A DNA stretch of 64,000 nt from Psychrobacillus psychrodurans (GCA_900114885.1 FOUN01000010.1:62001-126000); one strand, 5' to 3'. Counted from the stretch's first letter, positions 50,807 to 59,135 are shown. Translations and numbers: made by a program. Notes: generated by a model from the sequence alone, not told the origin.

Positions 50807-52328
50807 TGAACCAATTGAGCGAGAAGGAATGAAGGCCATATTGCAAAAGGCATTTCCTAATCTTTTAATAGAACAGGCGAAAAATGGAAAAAATGCAATT
50901 GAAAAAACTGATAGCTTTCAGCCTAATATAGTATTAATGGACATAATGATGCCTGGGATGACTGGGTTAGAAGCCATTGAAACTATTCAGTTTTCACATC
51001 CTACTACCAAATTTGTAATGGTAACTGCTTTTGATATGTTTGATTATGCAAGACAGGCCATCAAACTTGGGGTGAAAGATTATTTATTGAAGCCAAGTAA
51101 AGCTAGTGAAATAGTTTTAACGGTAGGAAAGGTACTGGATGAGTGTCAGCAGGAGCTAGAGGCGGCAAGTAATAGCGAGATCCAAATCGAGAAGTGGGAG
51201 CAGGCACTAGCCTTGGCTGAAACAGACATTGTCACTCAATTACTATTTGACCACGTACATGAGGTTCATATTGATATGCTAGTAGAAATGCTGGATATTC
51301 GCACTTCACTTGAAAAATTCGTTATAGTGGTTGTTTTACCTGAAGGTGCACTACATTATTATTTATCGATTAAAGAGAAGGTTAGGGAATACGGAGATGC
51401 TTGGGTTGGTGCTTTAAATGGGAGGCAGCTTCCTCTAATCATTTTTCGAGATTCAAAGAGAAGCTTTCGTTCCCAAGCGATAGCTTTAGCAAAAGGAATC
51501 TTATCTTTGGATAAGGAGAAGCAGGGAACAGATTGGTTTTTGGGGATAGGTCAGGTGTGTGAAAATCTAGACGATATCCGCCTATCTTACCAAGATGCAC
51601 TTATCGCAACTATGGATACATCATTAGCAGTTAAGTATAGATTTTATATGGATGTTCCAGCGCTTACTTTAGAAACAGATAATCAGATTATCAAGCAGCA
51701 ACAGAAAGATTTCTTTGATCATATCCGGCTCGGGGATTGGGTGACTATTCGTACTCGTTTGTTGGATGTGATTCAGCAGTATGAAAATGTCGGGAATTCA
51801 TTAATCTATACGCAGCAGAGAATTCTTGAGTTGCTTTGGGTAGCAAATCGTGTAATGGATGAAATGGGAATGGAAACAAGTGCATTATTTTTCTCCTTTC
51901 AAGCAAATGATTATAGACAGCTGCGAACAGAGACATTATTACTGCTTGAACAGATGAATTCTGTATATAATACACATTACGATCAAATAGAAGCCGATAA
52001 GATACATCAGATACAGCAGTATATTAGAGAACATTCACATGAGGATATTTCTTTAGATGCGCTAGCATTTCGAGTGAATTTGAGCCCGATTTATATTAGT
52101 AAAATGTTTAAGGAAAAGCTTGGAGTCAACTATATAGATTATTTAACGGAGTGTCGCATAGAAAAAGCAAAGAAATTATTGAATAACCCAGAGAAAAGTT
52201 TAAAGGAAATTACCTTTGAGATTGGCTACCATGAGCCGAATTACTTTAGCAAGGTTTTTAAGAAAATGTGTGGAGTATCTCCGAAGGAATATAGAAAAAC
52301 ATTATGGAGTAAAAAAGCTGAAGTGTAG
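50784..52328 (+). CDS. YesN-type response regulator with AraC DNA-binding domain
   Basis: 514 residues from the ATG at 50784 after GGGAGGAGG. Receiver domain with LLIVDDEPIEREG, phospho-Asp in IVLMDIMMPGMTGLEA (near 54) and Lys in YLLKPSKASE; a long middle domain; and a C-terminal AraC pair of HTHs (about 412-510: EDISLDALAFRVNLSPIYISKMFKEKLG, then ISFEIGYHEPNYFSKVFKKMCGVSPKEYR-like). It most likely activates the 44172-48068 transporter operon in response to the sugar, as YesN does for xylFGH in clostridia. Confidence 0.9.
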   Translation: MRLLIVDDEPIEREGMKAILQKAFPNLLIEQAKNGKNAIEKTDSFQPNIVLMDIMMPGMTGLEAIETIQFSHPTTKFVMVTAFDMFDYARQAIKLGVKDYLLKPSKASEIVLTVGKVLDECQQELEAASNSEIQIEKWEQALALAETDIVTQLLFDHVHEVHIDMLVEMLDIRTSLEKFVIVVVLPEGALHYYLSIKEKVREYGDAWVGALNGRQLPLIIFRDSKRSFRSQAIALAKGILSLDKEKQGTDWFLGIGQVCENLDDIRLSYQDALIATMDTSLAVKYRFYMDVPALTLETDNQIIKQQQKDFFDHIRLGDWVTIRTRLLDVIQQYENVGNSLIYTQQRILELLWVANRVMDEMGMETSALFFSFQANDYRQLRTETLLLLEQMNSVYNTHYDQIEADKIHQIQQYIREHSHEDISLDALAFRVNLSPIYISKMFKEKLGVNYIDYLTECRIEKAKKLLNNPEKSLKEITFEIGYHEPNYFSKVFKKMCGVSPKEYRKTLWSKKAEV

Positions 52329-52340
52329 AGGAGGAGTCAG

Positions 52341-53402
52341 ATGAAAAGTAAATTCATTGCCGTTTATCTGTTAGGCGTAATTATGTTTCTTTTTGCCTGT
52401 ACGGACTCATCTGCACCTAAAACTCCTAGACCAGAAGATAGTCCGATTGTCAAAAATGACGCCCCTGTTCGGATTGGATTTTCCATGGATACATTGCTAG
52501 AGGAACGTTGGTTGAAAGACCGTGAGTTGTTTAAAGAAGCTATAGAAAACCTCGGAGCAGAAGTTGAAATAGTTGCTGCAAACGGAGATGATGCGTTACA
52601 GATTTCACAAGCAGAGACACTCATTCAAAGCGGCATTGACCTATTAGTAATTGTTCCTCATAATGCGGCTGCTACAGCGGCAATTGTTCATAAAGCTCAT
52701 CTTGCAGGTATTCAAGTCATTGCCTATGATCGTCTTGTCAAAAACGCAGAGCTTGATATGTACATATCCTTTGATAATGAACAAGTTGGCAAAATGCAGG
52801 CAGAGGCTATGACAGCGCTTGTTCCAAAGGGAAACTATGTCTTTATAGGAGGAGCTATCACAGACAACAATGCTCACCTCTTAAAAGATGGCGTATTCAA
52901 GGTGTTACAACCGTATATTGAGCGTGGAGATATCCATGTTGTCTATGATCAGTGGACGAAGGATTGGACTCCTGCAAATGCACAAGCTAATATGGAACAG
53001 GCTATTCGTACTACGAATGGTCAGATTGACGCAGTAATTGCTGCAAATGATGCCACAGCAGGTGGTGCGATTCAGGCACTCGAGGACCATGGCTTAGCTA
53101 GTAAAATACCAGTAGCTGGCCAAGACGCAGATTTAGCAGGTGTTCAACGGATTGTAATTGGAACACAAACAATGACTGTTTATAAGCCTATTCAAATCCT
53201 AACTCAGAAAGTAGCAGAAATAGCAGTGGCCATGGCAAAGGGAGAACCCGTAACCGCCAGCCAACAAGTAAATAACGGCAAGAAGGAAGTGCCGTCAGTT
53301 TTGCTAGCACCAATTGCAGTAAATATAGACAATCTCGAAAGCACTGTTATTGAGGATGGCTTTCATACAGCAGAAGATGTTTATGAAAGAAGTGAGGAAT
53401 AA
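52341..53402 (+). CDS. xylF: D-xylose-binding lipoprotein, XylF type
   Basis: 353 residues; lipoprotein signal with lipobox LFAC (Cys near 20). The mature part follows E. coli XylF closely by eye: VRIGFSMDTLLEERWLKDRELF, VIAYDRLVKNAELDMYISFDNEQVGKMQAEAM (in parts), NAHLLKDGVFKVLQPYI, DAVIAANDATAGGAIQAL, GQDADLAGVQRIVIGTQTMTVYKPI. The xylose ligands Arg and Asp in these motifs are present. It is the last gene of the sensor operon, 12 bases after the regulator, and has no ATPase or permease of its own; it probably feeds the 45359/46893 importer. Confidence 0.87.
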   Translation: MKSKFIAVYLLGVIMFLFACTDSSAPKTPRPEDSPIVKNDAPVRIGFSMDTLLEERWLKDRELFKEAIENLGAEVEIVAANGDDALQISQAETLIQSGIDLLVIVPHNAAATAAIVHKAHLAGIQVIAYDRLVKNAELDMYISFDNEQVGKMQAEAMTALVPKGNYVFIGGAITDNNAHLLKDGVFKVLQPYIERGDIHVVYDQWTKDWTPANAQANMEQAIRTTNGQIDAVIAANDATAGGAIQALEDHGLASKIPVAGQDADLAGVQRIVIGTQTMTVYKPIQILTQKVAEIAVAMAKGEPVTASQQVNNGKKEVPSVLLAPIAVNIDNLESTVIEDGFHTAEDVYERSEE

Positions 53403-53476
53403 ATTATGGAGAACCGTGTTTCAACAAAAGTGGCGCGGGTTCAACCCATCGTCACGATACCAAGTTCAATTCCCGA

Positions 53477-53505
53477 TTGACTCTCATTTTGAATGATGAT
53501 ATAGT
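53477..53505 (+). promoter_or_regulatory. Sigma-A promoter of the MutS2-like gene leader
   Basis: TTGACT, 17 bases, TATAGT. Start near 53512 gives a leader of about 375 bases. Confidence 0.8.
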
Positions 53506-53536
53506 GTAAATATTCTAATAAAAGGTGTGGTGGAGT

Positions 53537-53560
53537 ATGTCTGAAGTAGGTATGAGCTAA
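53537..53560 (+). CDS. Seven-codon upstream ORF in the leader
   Basis: MSEVGMS, preceded by AAGGTG at 9 bases. It lies 25 bases after the predicted transcript start. Its small size and place suggest a leader peptide whose translation state is sensed. Inference only. Confidence 0.5.
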   Translation: MSEVGMS

Positions 53561-53710
53561 TTTACATTAGTTTAATAAGGTGTGTAAAACCTGGTTATAA
53601 ACCAGCTTGTTTAGTACGCCTTGTTCTACATTGTATTTCAATGTAGATACCTACCTGAAGACTGCTTCCGCATTCCTTATTCGTTTAACATATTGGTATG
53701 TTAAGGCGAA

Positions 53711-53747
53711 GAGTGTAGTGGGATTTGTCCCGCTGCGCTCTTTTTTT
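53711..53747 (+). terminator. Leader terminator 1
   Basis: GAGTGTAGTGGGA-TTTG-TCCCGCTGCGCTC, 13 bp with G-U pairs, then seven Ts. Confidence 0.88.
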
Positions 53748-53796
53748 ACCTCTTTTTATAAACGATTTGTATGTCATGTATTTATATACGTGGCAG

Positions 53797-53863
53797 ATGC
53801 CCGCAGGAGCTTTCTATCCATTTTTAAAATGGAGTGGTAGGAGACTTCTTTGCGGGCATTTTT
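53797..53863 (+). terminator. Leader terminator 2
   Basis: ATGCCCGCA and TGCGGGCAT, 9 bp, enclosing a second hairpin (CCATTTT-TA-AAAATGG), then TTTT. It ends 10 bases before the SD of the MutS2-like reading frame. Confidence 0.82.
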
Positions 53864-53886
53864 AAATTATTTTAGGAGGTAAGAAA

Positions 53887-53931
53887 ATGAATAAGATGAC
53901 ATATGAAAAATTACAATATAACGAACTTTAA
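53887..53931 (+). other. Interrupted first 14 codons of the MutS2-like gene
   Basis: From the ATG at 53887, which has the best SD of the region (AGGAGG), the frame reads MNKMTYEKLQYNEL and then TAA at 53929-53931, and continues in the same frame as EMVKSYCVSSLGKELL. MutS2 proteins run uninterrupted through this segment. A single AAA to TAA change would explain it. Confidence 0.75.
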
Positions 53932-53934
53932 GAA

Positions 53935-55791
53935 ATGGTGAAATCCTACTGCGTTAGCAGCTTAGGAAAGGAACTATTGGATAATCTATTCCCAAGTCCA
54001 AACATTAAAGTGGTGAAAAATAGACTAAACGAGACAACCGAGGCAAGAAAGTTATTAGATGCAGAAAATCATCTCCCGTTAAAGGGTATCTCCAATATTA
54101 GTCACCTCATGGAGAAACTTGAGAAAGGGATTATTTTAGGACCGTCTGAATTAGTAGCAATATCAGATTTCTTAAGAGGGTGTAGGGTGATTAAGAAATT
54201 CATGTTAGGAAAAGAATTTTTTGCCCCTATTCTTCACTCTTATGCTTATTCCATGATGGAGTTTGCGACTATTGAGGAAACGATTAATGCTTCTATTAGA
54301 GGGAATATGGTGGATTCTGAAGCGAGTAAAGAGTTAAAGCGTATAAGAAATCAAATAGCAAAAACCGAAGAAAAAATAGAAGAGCGGCTGCATAGATTTC
54401 TCAAAAGCAGCGCAAACAAAGAATATATTCAGGAATTTTTTATCAGTAAAAAAGACGACAGATTTACTATCCCGATTAAAGCGTCCTATAAAAACCAAGT
54501 ACAGGGAACGATTATTGAATCATCTTCTAAAGGATCTACAGTATTTATCGAACCAGCAACAATTACTAAATTTAACGGAGAGCTAGCTACTCTTAAATCA
54601 GAAGAATCGATAGAAGAGTATCAAATTTTAGCTACTATTTCTGGAATGATTCAGGAGGAAATTAGACAAATTCATATTAATATTGAATTGATCGCTCAAT
54701 ATGACATGATCTTTGCAAAAGCGAAATTTAGTAAGAGTATCGATGGTATTGAACCAAAGTTAAACAATCATGGGTTTATCCATTTAAAAAATAGCAAGCA
54801 TCCACTTTTACCTGGCAATATAGTACCTCTAGACTTTGAAATTGGTAAGGATTATCGGAGTTTGATAATAACTGGACCAAATGCGGGAGGAAAAACGGTG
54901 GTGCTGAAGACAATTGGTATTTTAACTCTTGCTGTTATGTCTGGTTTTCATATTGCTGCTGACGTTGGGACGGAAATAGCAGTGGTCGATAATTTATTCG
55001 TCGATATTGGAGACAATCAAAGTATTGAAAATTCACTAAGTACCTTTTCATCTCATATGAAAAATATTTCAGAAGTTATGCGTGTATCCACGAATAATAC
55101 ATTGCTTCTTTTCGATGAGATAGGAAGTGGAACAGAACCAAATGAAGGGGCAGCGCTAGCAATCGCAATCTTGGAGGAGTTTTATCAAATGGGCTGTATT
55201 ACCGTCGCAACGACCCACTATGGAGAGATAAAGCGCTACTCAGAAATCCATAGTGACTTTATGAATGCGGCGATGCTGTTTAATAGTGAAGCATTGGAGC
55301 CAATGTATAAGCTACTCATTGGAAAATCAGGGGAAAGTAATGCGCTATGGATTTCTAAAAAAATGGATATTCAAGAGAAAGTTCTAAAAAAAGCACAAAG
55401 TTATATGGAAAACAAAACATATGATTTAGAACGTGTGAGAGAAAATAAGATTAAAAAACCAACTACTCATAGGGAATCGGAAGTAGAAACATACAATTTT
55501 GAAAAAGGTGACAGAGTTAAATTACTTGAATTTGACGATTTTGGGATCGTGTATGAGAAAAAGGATCAACAGAATAATGTGTCCGTTTTCTATAAAAATG
55601 AAGTAATAAAGCAAAATGTAAAAAGAATGGTGTTGGAGAGCAAAGCATCCGACTTATACCCCGAAGGATATGACCTATCTACATTATTTGTAAGCTATGC
55701 GGAAAGGAAATTCGCGCATGACATGGAAAGAGGGTCCAAAAAAGCTTTGAGAAAAATAGCTAAAGAAATAAAAAAGCAAAAGAATGAATAA
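53935..55791 (+). CDS. Short MutS2-family ATPase (no Smr domain), N-terminus interrupted
   Basis: 618 residues from the ATG at 53935, three bases after an in-frame stop; about 634 if the 53887 start is counted. Core and lever domains (about 1-290) align with MutS2 (SSLGKELL, NDRFTIPIKASYKNQVQGTIIESSSKGSTVFIEP in parts). ATPase: Walker A ITGPNAGGKTVVLKT (near 320), Walker B LLLFDEIGSGTEPNEGAAL, and the TTHYGEIK H-loop. Then a KOW-like segment (FEKGDRVKLLEF). The long coiled coil and C-terminal Smr nuclease of standard MutS2 (about 785 residues) are missing. MutS2 acts on collided ribosomes and recombination; this shorter form is uncharacterised. Restart has no SD, so expression is doubtful. 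Confidence 0.82.
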   Translation: MVKSYCVSSLGKELLDNLFPSPNIKVVKNRLNETTEARKLLDAENHLPLKGISNISHLMEKLEKGIILGPSELVAISDFLRGCRVIKKFMLGKEFFAPILHSYAYSMMEFATIEETINASIRGNMVDSEASKELKRIRNQIAKTEEKIEERLHRFLKSSANKEYIQEFFISKKDDRFTIPIKASYKNQVQGTIIESSSKGSTVFIEPATITKFNGELATLKSEESIEEYQILATISGMIQEEIRQIHINIELIAQYDMIFAKAKFSKSIDGIEPKLNNHGFIHLKNSKHPLLPGNIVPLDFEIGKDYRSLIITGPNAGGKTVVLKTIGILTLAVMSGFHIAADVGTEIAVVDNLFVDIGDNQSIENSLSTFSSHMKNISEVMRVSTNNTLLLFDEIGSGTEPNEGAALAIAILEEFYQMGCITVATTHYGEIKRYSEIHSDFMNAAMLFNSEALEPMYKLLIGKSGESNALWISKKMDIQEKVLKKAQSYMENKTYDLERVRENKIKKPTTHRESEVETYNFEKGDRVKLLEFDDFGIVYEKKDQQNNVSVFYKNEVIKQNVKRMVLESKASDLYPEGYDLSTLFVSYAERKFAHDMERGSKKALRKIAKEIKKQKNE

Positions 55792-55881
55792 CAAGAGAGT
55801 AAGTGAACTTGAATATACACTTACACAGAAAGCATAAAACCATCTAGCTAGAGCAAATTATACTCTAGGAGGTGAATATTC

Positions 55882-56058
55882 ATGAGTAAAAATAACAAAA
55901 AGACAATCAATGTAAGAACGCATAATAGTTACGAGCTTTATAAAAATCCCACGAATAATCCTGATGAGGAATTTTCAGAAGAGTTTGTGGAGATTTCAAA
56001 AAATAAGATAACGAATGAAATTAATAAAAACCCATCTAACAAAAGAAAAAATAATTAG
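55882..56058 (+). CDS. Small hydrophilic protein, 58 residues
   Basis: ATG at 55882 behind AGGAGG at good spacing; too short for most gene lists. The sequence is Asn/Lys/Glu rich (MSKNNKKTINVRTHNSYELYK, read in parts, then PDEEFSEEFVEISKNK). No membrane segment or known motif. A terminator follows at once. It lies 90 bases after the MutS2-like gene and could be co-transcribed. Family not recognised; the composition resembles small acid-soluble or spore-associated peptides but that is only an impression. Confidence 0.6.
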   Translation: MSKNNKKTINVRTHNSYELYKNPTNNPDEEFSEEFVEISKNKITNEINKNPSNKRKNN

Positions 56059-56065
56059 TACACGT

Positions 56066-56097
56066 AAGGTGAGTTCAATATGAGCTCACCTTTTTCT
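56066..56097 (+). terminator. Terminator after the small gene
   Basis: AAGGTGAG-loop-CTCACCTTTTTC. Confidence 0.88.
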
Positions 56098-56211
56098 TGC
56101 ATCTATTTATCGCCGATTAACAGTAAGTGGTCTTAGAGAATACTAGATTTTACGTATTTTAAAGGTATTTTCTCCCTGCTATAGAAATTATTAAGGAGGA
56201 GGTTGATAGAC

Positions 56212-56919
56212 ATGAATAAAGATAAACCAATTGAGGCAGCCCAAAAATTTATACATAAATATTTTCCAAATTGTAACGGAGCTTTGTTAGCAGGAAGCGT
56301 CGTTCGGGGAGAGGAAACAGATACATCAGACTTAGATATTGTGATTTTTGATGAAACAGTTCCTTCTTCTTATAGAGAATCGCTTATCGAATTCAATTGG
56401 CCAATTGAAGTGTTTGTACATAATACAAGCTCCTATAAGTCGTTTTTTGAGAGTGATCGAGAGCGTGCACGCCCTTCTCTGCCGAGGATGGTGTCGGAGG
56501 GAATTATCTTAAAAGATGATGGAGTAATTGAAATTATAAGAAAAGAAGCAATAGATTTGTTAAAGGAGGGCCCAGAAGAATGGTCCGAAATAACTTTACA
56601 AATAAAACGGTATTTTCTTACCAATACACTTGATGATTTTATAGGATGCAATAAAAGAGGAGAAGAAATATTCATCGCAAACGCATTAGCAGAACTTGTA
56701 AGTGAATTTGTTTTAAGGAGCAACCGTCATTGGATAGGAACTTCTAAATGGATTGTTCGCTCTTTAAGGGCATATGACGAAGACTATACTATTCAATTTG
56801 TTGAAGCATTTGAGACATACTATACAACAGGTGATAAAGAGAAGGTAATTCACTTAGTTGAGGCAGCAATGGAGCCTTTTGGGGGACGATTGTTAGAAGG
56901 TTTTTCGTTGGGGAAATAA
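56212..56919 (+). CDS. Nucleotidyltransferase-fold protein
   Basis: 235 residues from the ATG at 56212, 12 bases after AAGGAGGAGG; an alternative TTG at 56203 is close to the site. The NTase pol-beta motif GSVVRGEETDTSDLDIVIFD (about 31-50) contains GS and the DxD metal ligands, with a third acidic strand WPIEVFVHN. Helical C-terminal half. It resembles aminoglycoside-type or MNT-like nucleotidyltransferases of unknown substrate, without a HEPN partner gene nearby. Soluble. Confidence 0.8.
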   Translation: MNKDKPIEAAQKFIHKYFPNCNGALLAGSVVRGEETDTSDLDIVIFDETVPSSYRESLIEFNWPIEVFVHNTSSYKSFFESDRERARPSLPRMVSEGIILKDDGVIEIIRKEAIDLLKEGPEEWSEITLQIKRYFLTNTLDDFIGCNKRGEEIFIANALAELVSEFVLRSNRHWIGTSKWIVRSLRAYDEDYTIQFVEAFETYYTTGDKEKVIHLVEAAMEPFGGRLLEGFSLGK

Positions 56920-56935
56920 GGAATTTGGAGGCTGT

Positions 56936-57259
56936 ATGAAAACTTTTATTGGTGTAATATCCATACTCTTTGGAGTGCTATTTATAAATGTAACAATTAA
57001 TTCATTTGAAAAAGCAGGAAATATTATGCTAACTCTCTATGGAATAACATTATGTGCACTTGGTGCTATTATACTTAGCAATCGAAAAATAACAAATGGT
57101 AGAATTTATACAAGGGTTATAGGTCTAGGTATTACGATGATTTTATTTGGAATTGCATTCGTATTGAAACCGGGAGATTCGGGAAGTAGTTTTGGAATGC
57201 TCCTAATTGTTTTAGGTTCGCTATTTTCCATAGTAGATTACTTTTGGACTAAAGGATAG
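56936..57259 (+). CDS. Small membrane protein with about four helices
   Basis: 107 residues, hydrophobic throughout: helices at about 4-22, 29-48, 60-79 and 83-101. The last two are joined by a short polar loop (KPGDSGSSFG). It starts 16 bases after the nucleotidyltransferase gene with TTGGAGG as SD. No conserved catalytic residues seen. Unknown family; likely an inner-membrane protein of an accessory operon. Confidence 0.6.
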   Translation: MKTFIGVISILFGVLFINVTINSFEKAGNIMLTLYGITLCALGAIILSNRKITNGRIYTRVIGLGITMILFGIAFVLKPGDSGSSFGMLLIVLGSLFSIVDYFWTKG

Positions 57260-57262
57260 AGA

Positions 57263-57721
57263 GTGGGTGTGAAATTGCTAACTAAAATAGATGCTTTGCC
57301 GACTGATAAAAAAATTGCAGGAGTTCATTGTGTTCCATTTACGGAAAATGGCAATATTCTTATGTCGTGGGATAGAGATGAACAACTTTTGACGACAATA
57401 GGAGGAAGGTTAGAAGGAAATGAAAGCATTGACCAGGCTTTAGAACGTGAGGCTATGGAAGAAGTGGGAATTATATTAGAAGAAGAGAAAATCCCTTTTG
57501 CTTTATGGTATTGGGATTCTACAGATTCTTATATAATATGGTTTTTAGCGAAAGTTAAAAAGATGGAGCCATATTCCATTGATTTTGAAAAAACGGGCTA
57601 TGTTTCGTTTAATTTTGAAACAGCCTTGCAATTAATAGAGAAGATTGAACCAAACAATCCCAAAAGAATTAACCTCATAAAGTTAGCGGAAGAATCTGCT
57701 AAGAAACATAATTGGCTTTAA
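57263..57721 (+). CDS. Nudix hydrolase
   Basis: 152 residues from GTG at 57263 (a second GTG two codons later is equally possible). The Nudix box is complete: GRLEGNESIDQALEREAMEEVGI (GX5EX7REUXEEXGU, about 51-73). Family members hydrolyse nucleoside diphosphate derivatives (8-oxo-dGTP, NADH, ADP-sugars); substrate cannot be told. Three bases after the membrane-protein gene, so co-transcribed. Confidence 0.87.
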   Translation: MGVKLLTKIDALPTDKKIAGVHCVPFTENGNILMSWDRDEQLLTTIGGRLEGNESIDQALEREAMEEVGIILEEEKIPFALWYWDSTDSYIIWFLAKVKKMEPYSIDFEKTGYVSFNFETALQLIEKIEPNNPKRINLIKLAEESAKKHNWL

Positions 57722-57737
57722 AAAAAGGGGTGAGTAC

Positions 57738-58193
57738 TTGCCTAAAATTGTACATAAACTAATCATAAATGCTCCGAAAGAAACTTGTTTTGACTTGGCA
57801 AGGAACGTAGAAGTCCATACAAAAACAACCTCCCACACAAATGAAAAAGCAGTAGGAGGAGTGATGTATGGTTTACTAGAACAAGGTGATACAGTTACCT
57901 GGGAAGCTACACATTTCTGTATTCGACAAAGGCTTACTGCTAAAATAGTATGGATGGAAAAACCAAATCAGTTTAAAGATATTATGATAAAGGGTGCTTT
58001 TCAATCATTCATTCATACACATGATTTTCTAGAGGTACCTGAAGGCACATTAATGGTTGATACATTTGAGTATAAATCTCCTTTAGGTATTTTAGGAGTT
58101 TTGGCAGATAAATTATTTTTAGAAAGATATATGGAAAAATTTATTATTTCCCGTTCGATGGAATTAAAGAAAATAGCGGAAAAAAATAGTTAA
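57738..58193 (+). CDS. SRPBCC-family protein
   Basis: 151 residues from a TTG start after AAAAAGGGGTG. The START/SRPBCC pattern is visible: PKIVHKLIINAPKETCFDLARNVEVHTKT at the start, ERxD-like WEATHFCIRQRLTAKI, and a long C-terminal helix (ADKLFLERYMEKFIISRSMELKKIA). A hydrophobic-ligand pocket protein, as in polyketide cyclase or CoxG-like groups. Ligand unknown. Part of the small operon with the nudix gene (17-base gap). Confidence 0.75.
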   Translation: MPKIVHKLIINAPKETCFDLARNVEVHTKTTSHTNEKAVGGVMYGLLEQGDTVTWEATHFCIRQRLTAKIVWMEKPNQFKDIMIKGAFQSFIHTHDFLEVPEGTLMVDTFEYKSPLGILGVLADKLFLERYMEKFIISRSMELKKIAEKNS

Positions 58194-58261
58194 ATTACCA
58201 AACCTTTTATCCTCGTGCAACGTCTAATAAATAGTTAAAGAACATACATCAGGAGGAGACA

Positions 58262-58894
58262 ATGAAGAATTTACTAGTTTTTTTAATACCAATGGTTTTA
58301 ATGATTGGGTGCAATAATGAGGAGACAGAACAGGCTCCAGAAACGGATCAGCTCGGCAGTGAAACGGTAACAGAAAAGTCAAGTGTGGATGAAGAAAATA
58401 AATTAGAAGAAACTACAATTGTTGAAGAAGATAAAAGCAATGATATAGTGGAGGGAAATAAGGATACGAATGAAAAGCCAGTAGTGAAGGAAAAACCTGT
58501 AACTAAAGAAAAAACAGAAACGGTAAATCTTTCTGGAACAAAAGAGAAATATTTAAAGCAGCTAAATAACATTGAAAATAGTCTAAGTGATTTAAACAAT
58601 CAATACAACAGTGGTACACAAACCGAGATGCACGAAGCGAAGTCTGAAATTCTCAGAAAATGGGATAATGCTCTTAATGAGATTTATGGAGTATTGAAAA
58701 AACAGCTATCTGCAAATGAAATGAGTAGTCTAAAAGAGGAACAGCGAAATTGGATTAAGCAAAGAGATCAAAAGGCAAAAGAGGAGTCTTCTGTTTTTGA
58801 AGGTGGAACGATGGAGGCTACTATATATGTTGCTACACAGGCACAGCTGACGAAAGAACGCTGTTATGAATTAGTACAAAAATATATGAAGTAA
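58262..58894 (+). CDS. Lipoprotein with C-terminal LprI-like (DUF1311) domain
   Basis: 210 residues after AGGAGG. Lipobox LMIGC (Cys near 17), a long Glu/Lys/Thr-rich low-complexity linker (about 20-92, with KPVVKEKPVTKEKTE), and a helical C-terminal domain (YLKQLNNIENSLSDLNNQY, WDNALNEIYGVLKKQLSANEMSSLKEEQRNWIKQRD in parts) that fits the LprI N-terminal / DUF1311 family. LprI inhibits lysozyme in mycobacteria; in Bacillales the role is unknown. The domain's paired cysteines are mostly absent here. Anchored on the outside of the membrane. Confidence 0.78.
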   Translation: MKNLLVFLIPMVLMIGCNNEETEQAPETDQLGSETVTEKSSVDEENKLEETTIVEEDKSNDIVEGNKDTNEKPVVKEKPVTKEKTETVNLSGTKEKYLKQLNNIENSLSDLNNQYNSGTQTEMHEAKSEILRKWDNALNEIYGVLKKQLSANEMSSLKEEQRNWIKQRDQKAKEESSVFEGGTMEATIYVATQAQLTKERCYELVQKYMK

Positions 58895-58901
58895 AAATAG
58901 A

Positions 58902-58938
58902 GTTGAAAATCAGCGGATGTTGGTTTTCAACTTTTTTT
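58902..58938 (+). terminator. Terminator after the lipoprotein gene
   Basis: GTTGAAAATCA-loop-TGGTTTTCAAC and a run of seven Ts. Confidence 0.92.
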
Positions 58939-58966
58939 TAAAAAGATAAGAAAGTATAAAAAAAGT

Positions 58967-59058
58967 GTCCCGTGAATACTGGGTTTTCGACACTTTTAAG
59001 AGTGAATAATCCTGCTGATTTACGTTTCAGGTGGAGTACAAAGGCTAAGTGCGCCACG
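58967..59058. repeat. Interspersed bipartite repeat, copy 2
   Basis: GTCCCGTGAATACTGGGTTT (58967), then CTGATTTACGTTTCAGGT (59015) and AAAGGCTAAGTGCGCCAC (59041). The first two blocks match the copy at 18147-18210; the last two match 43673-43722. The first block is inside a perfect AAAAGTGTC...GACACTTTT stem. Confidence 0.6.
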
Positions 59059-59135
59059 TCGTGTGGCAACGCCTTCGTGAGGAAGCGATGAACCATCACC
59101 ACAAATAGTCTAACTTTTATAAAGGGCTCTACCTA

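Larger units (their letters stand above)
53512..53886 (+). promoter_or_regulatory. Long attenuator-type leader with uORF and two terminators
   Basis: In order: uORF 53537-53560; stem CTGGTT-ATA-AACCAG (53591-53605); stem TCTACATTG-5-CAATGTAGA (53625-53647); stem TTAACATA-TTGG-TATGTTAA (53685-53704); terminator 1; terminator 2; AGGAGG and ATG at 53887. Alternative pairs exist: AAGGTGT (53577) with ACGCCTT (53616), or that CGCCTT with AAGGCG (53703) beside terminator 1. This is the layout of ribosome-mediated attenuation before antibiotic-response genes. No metabolite riboswitch was recognised. Confidence 0.7.
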
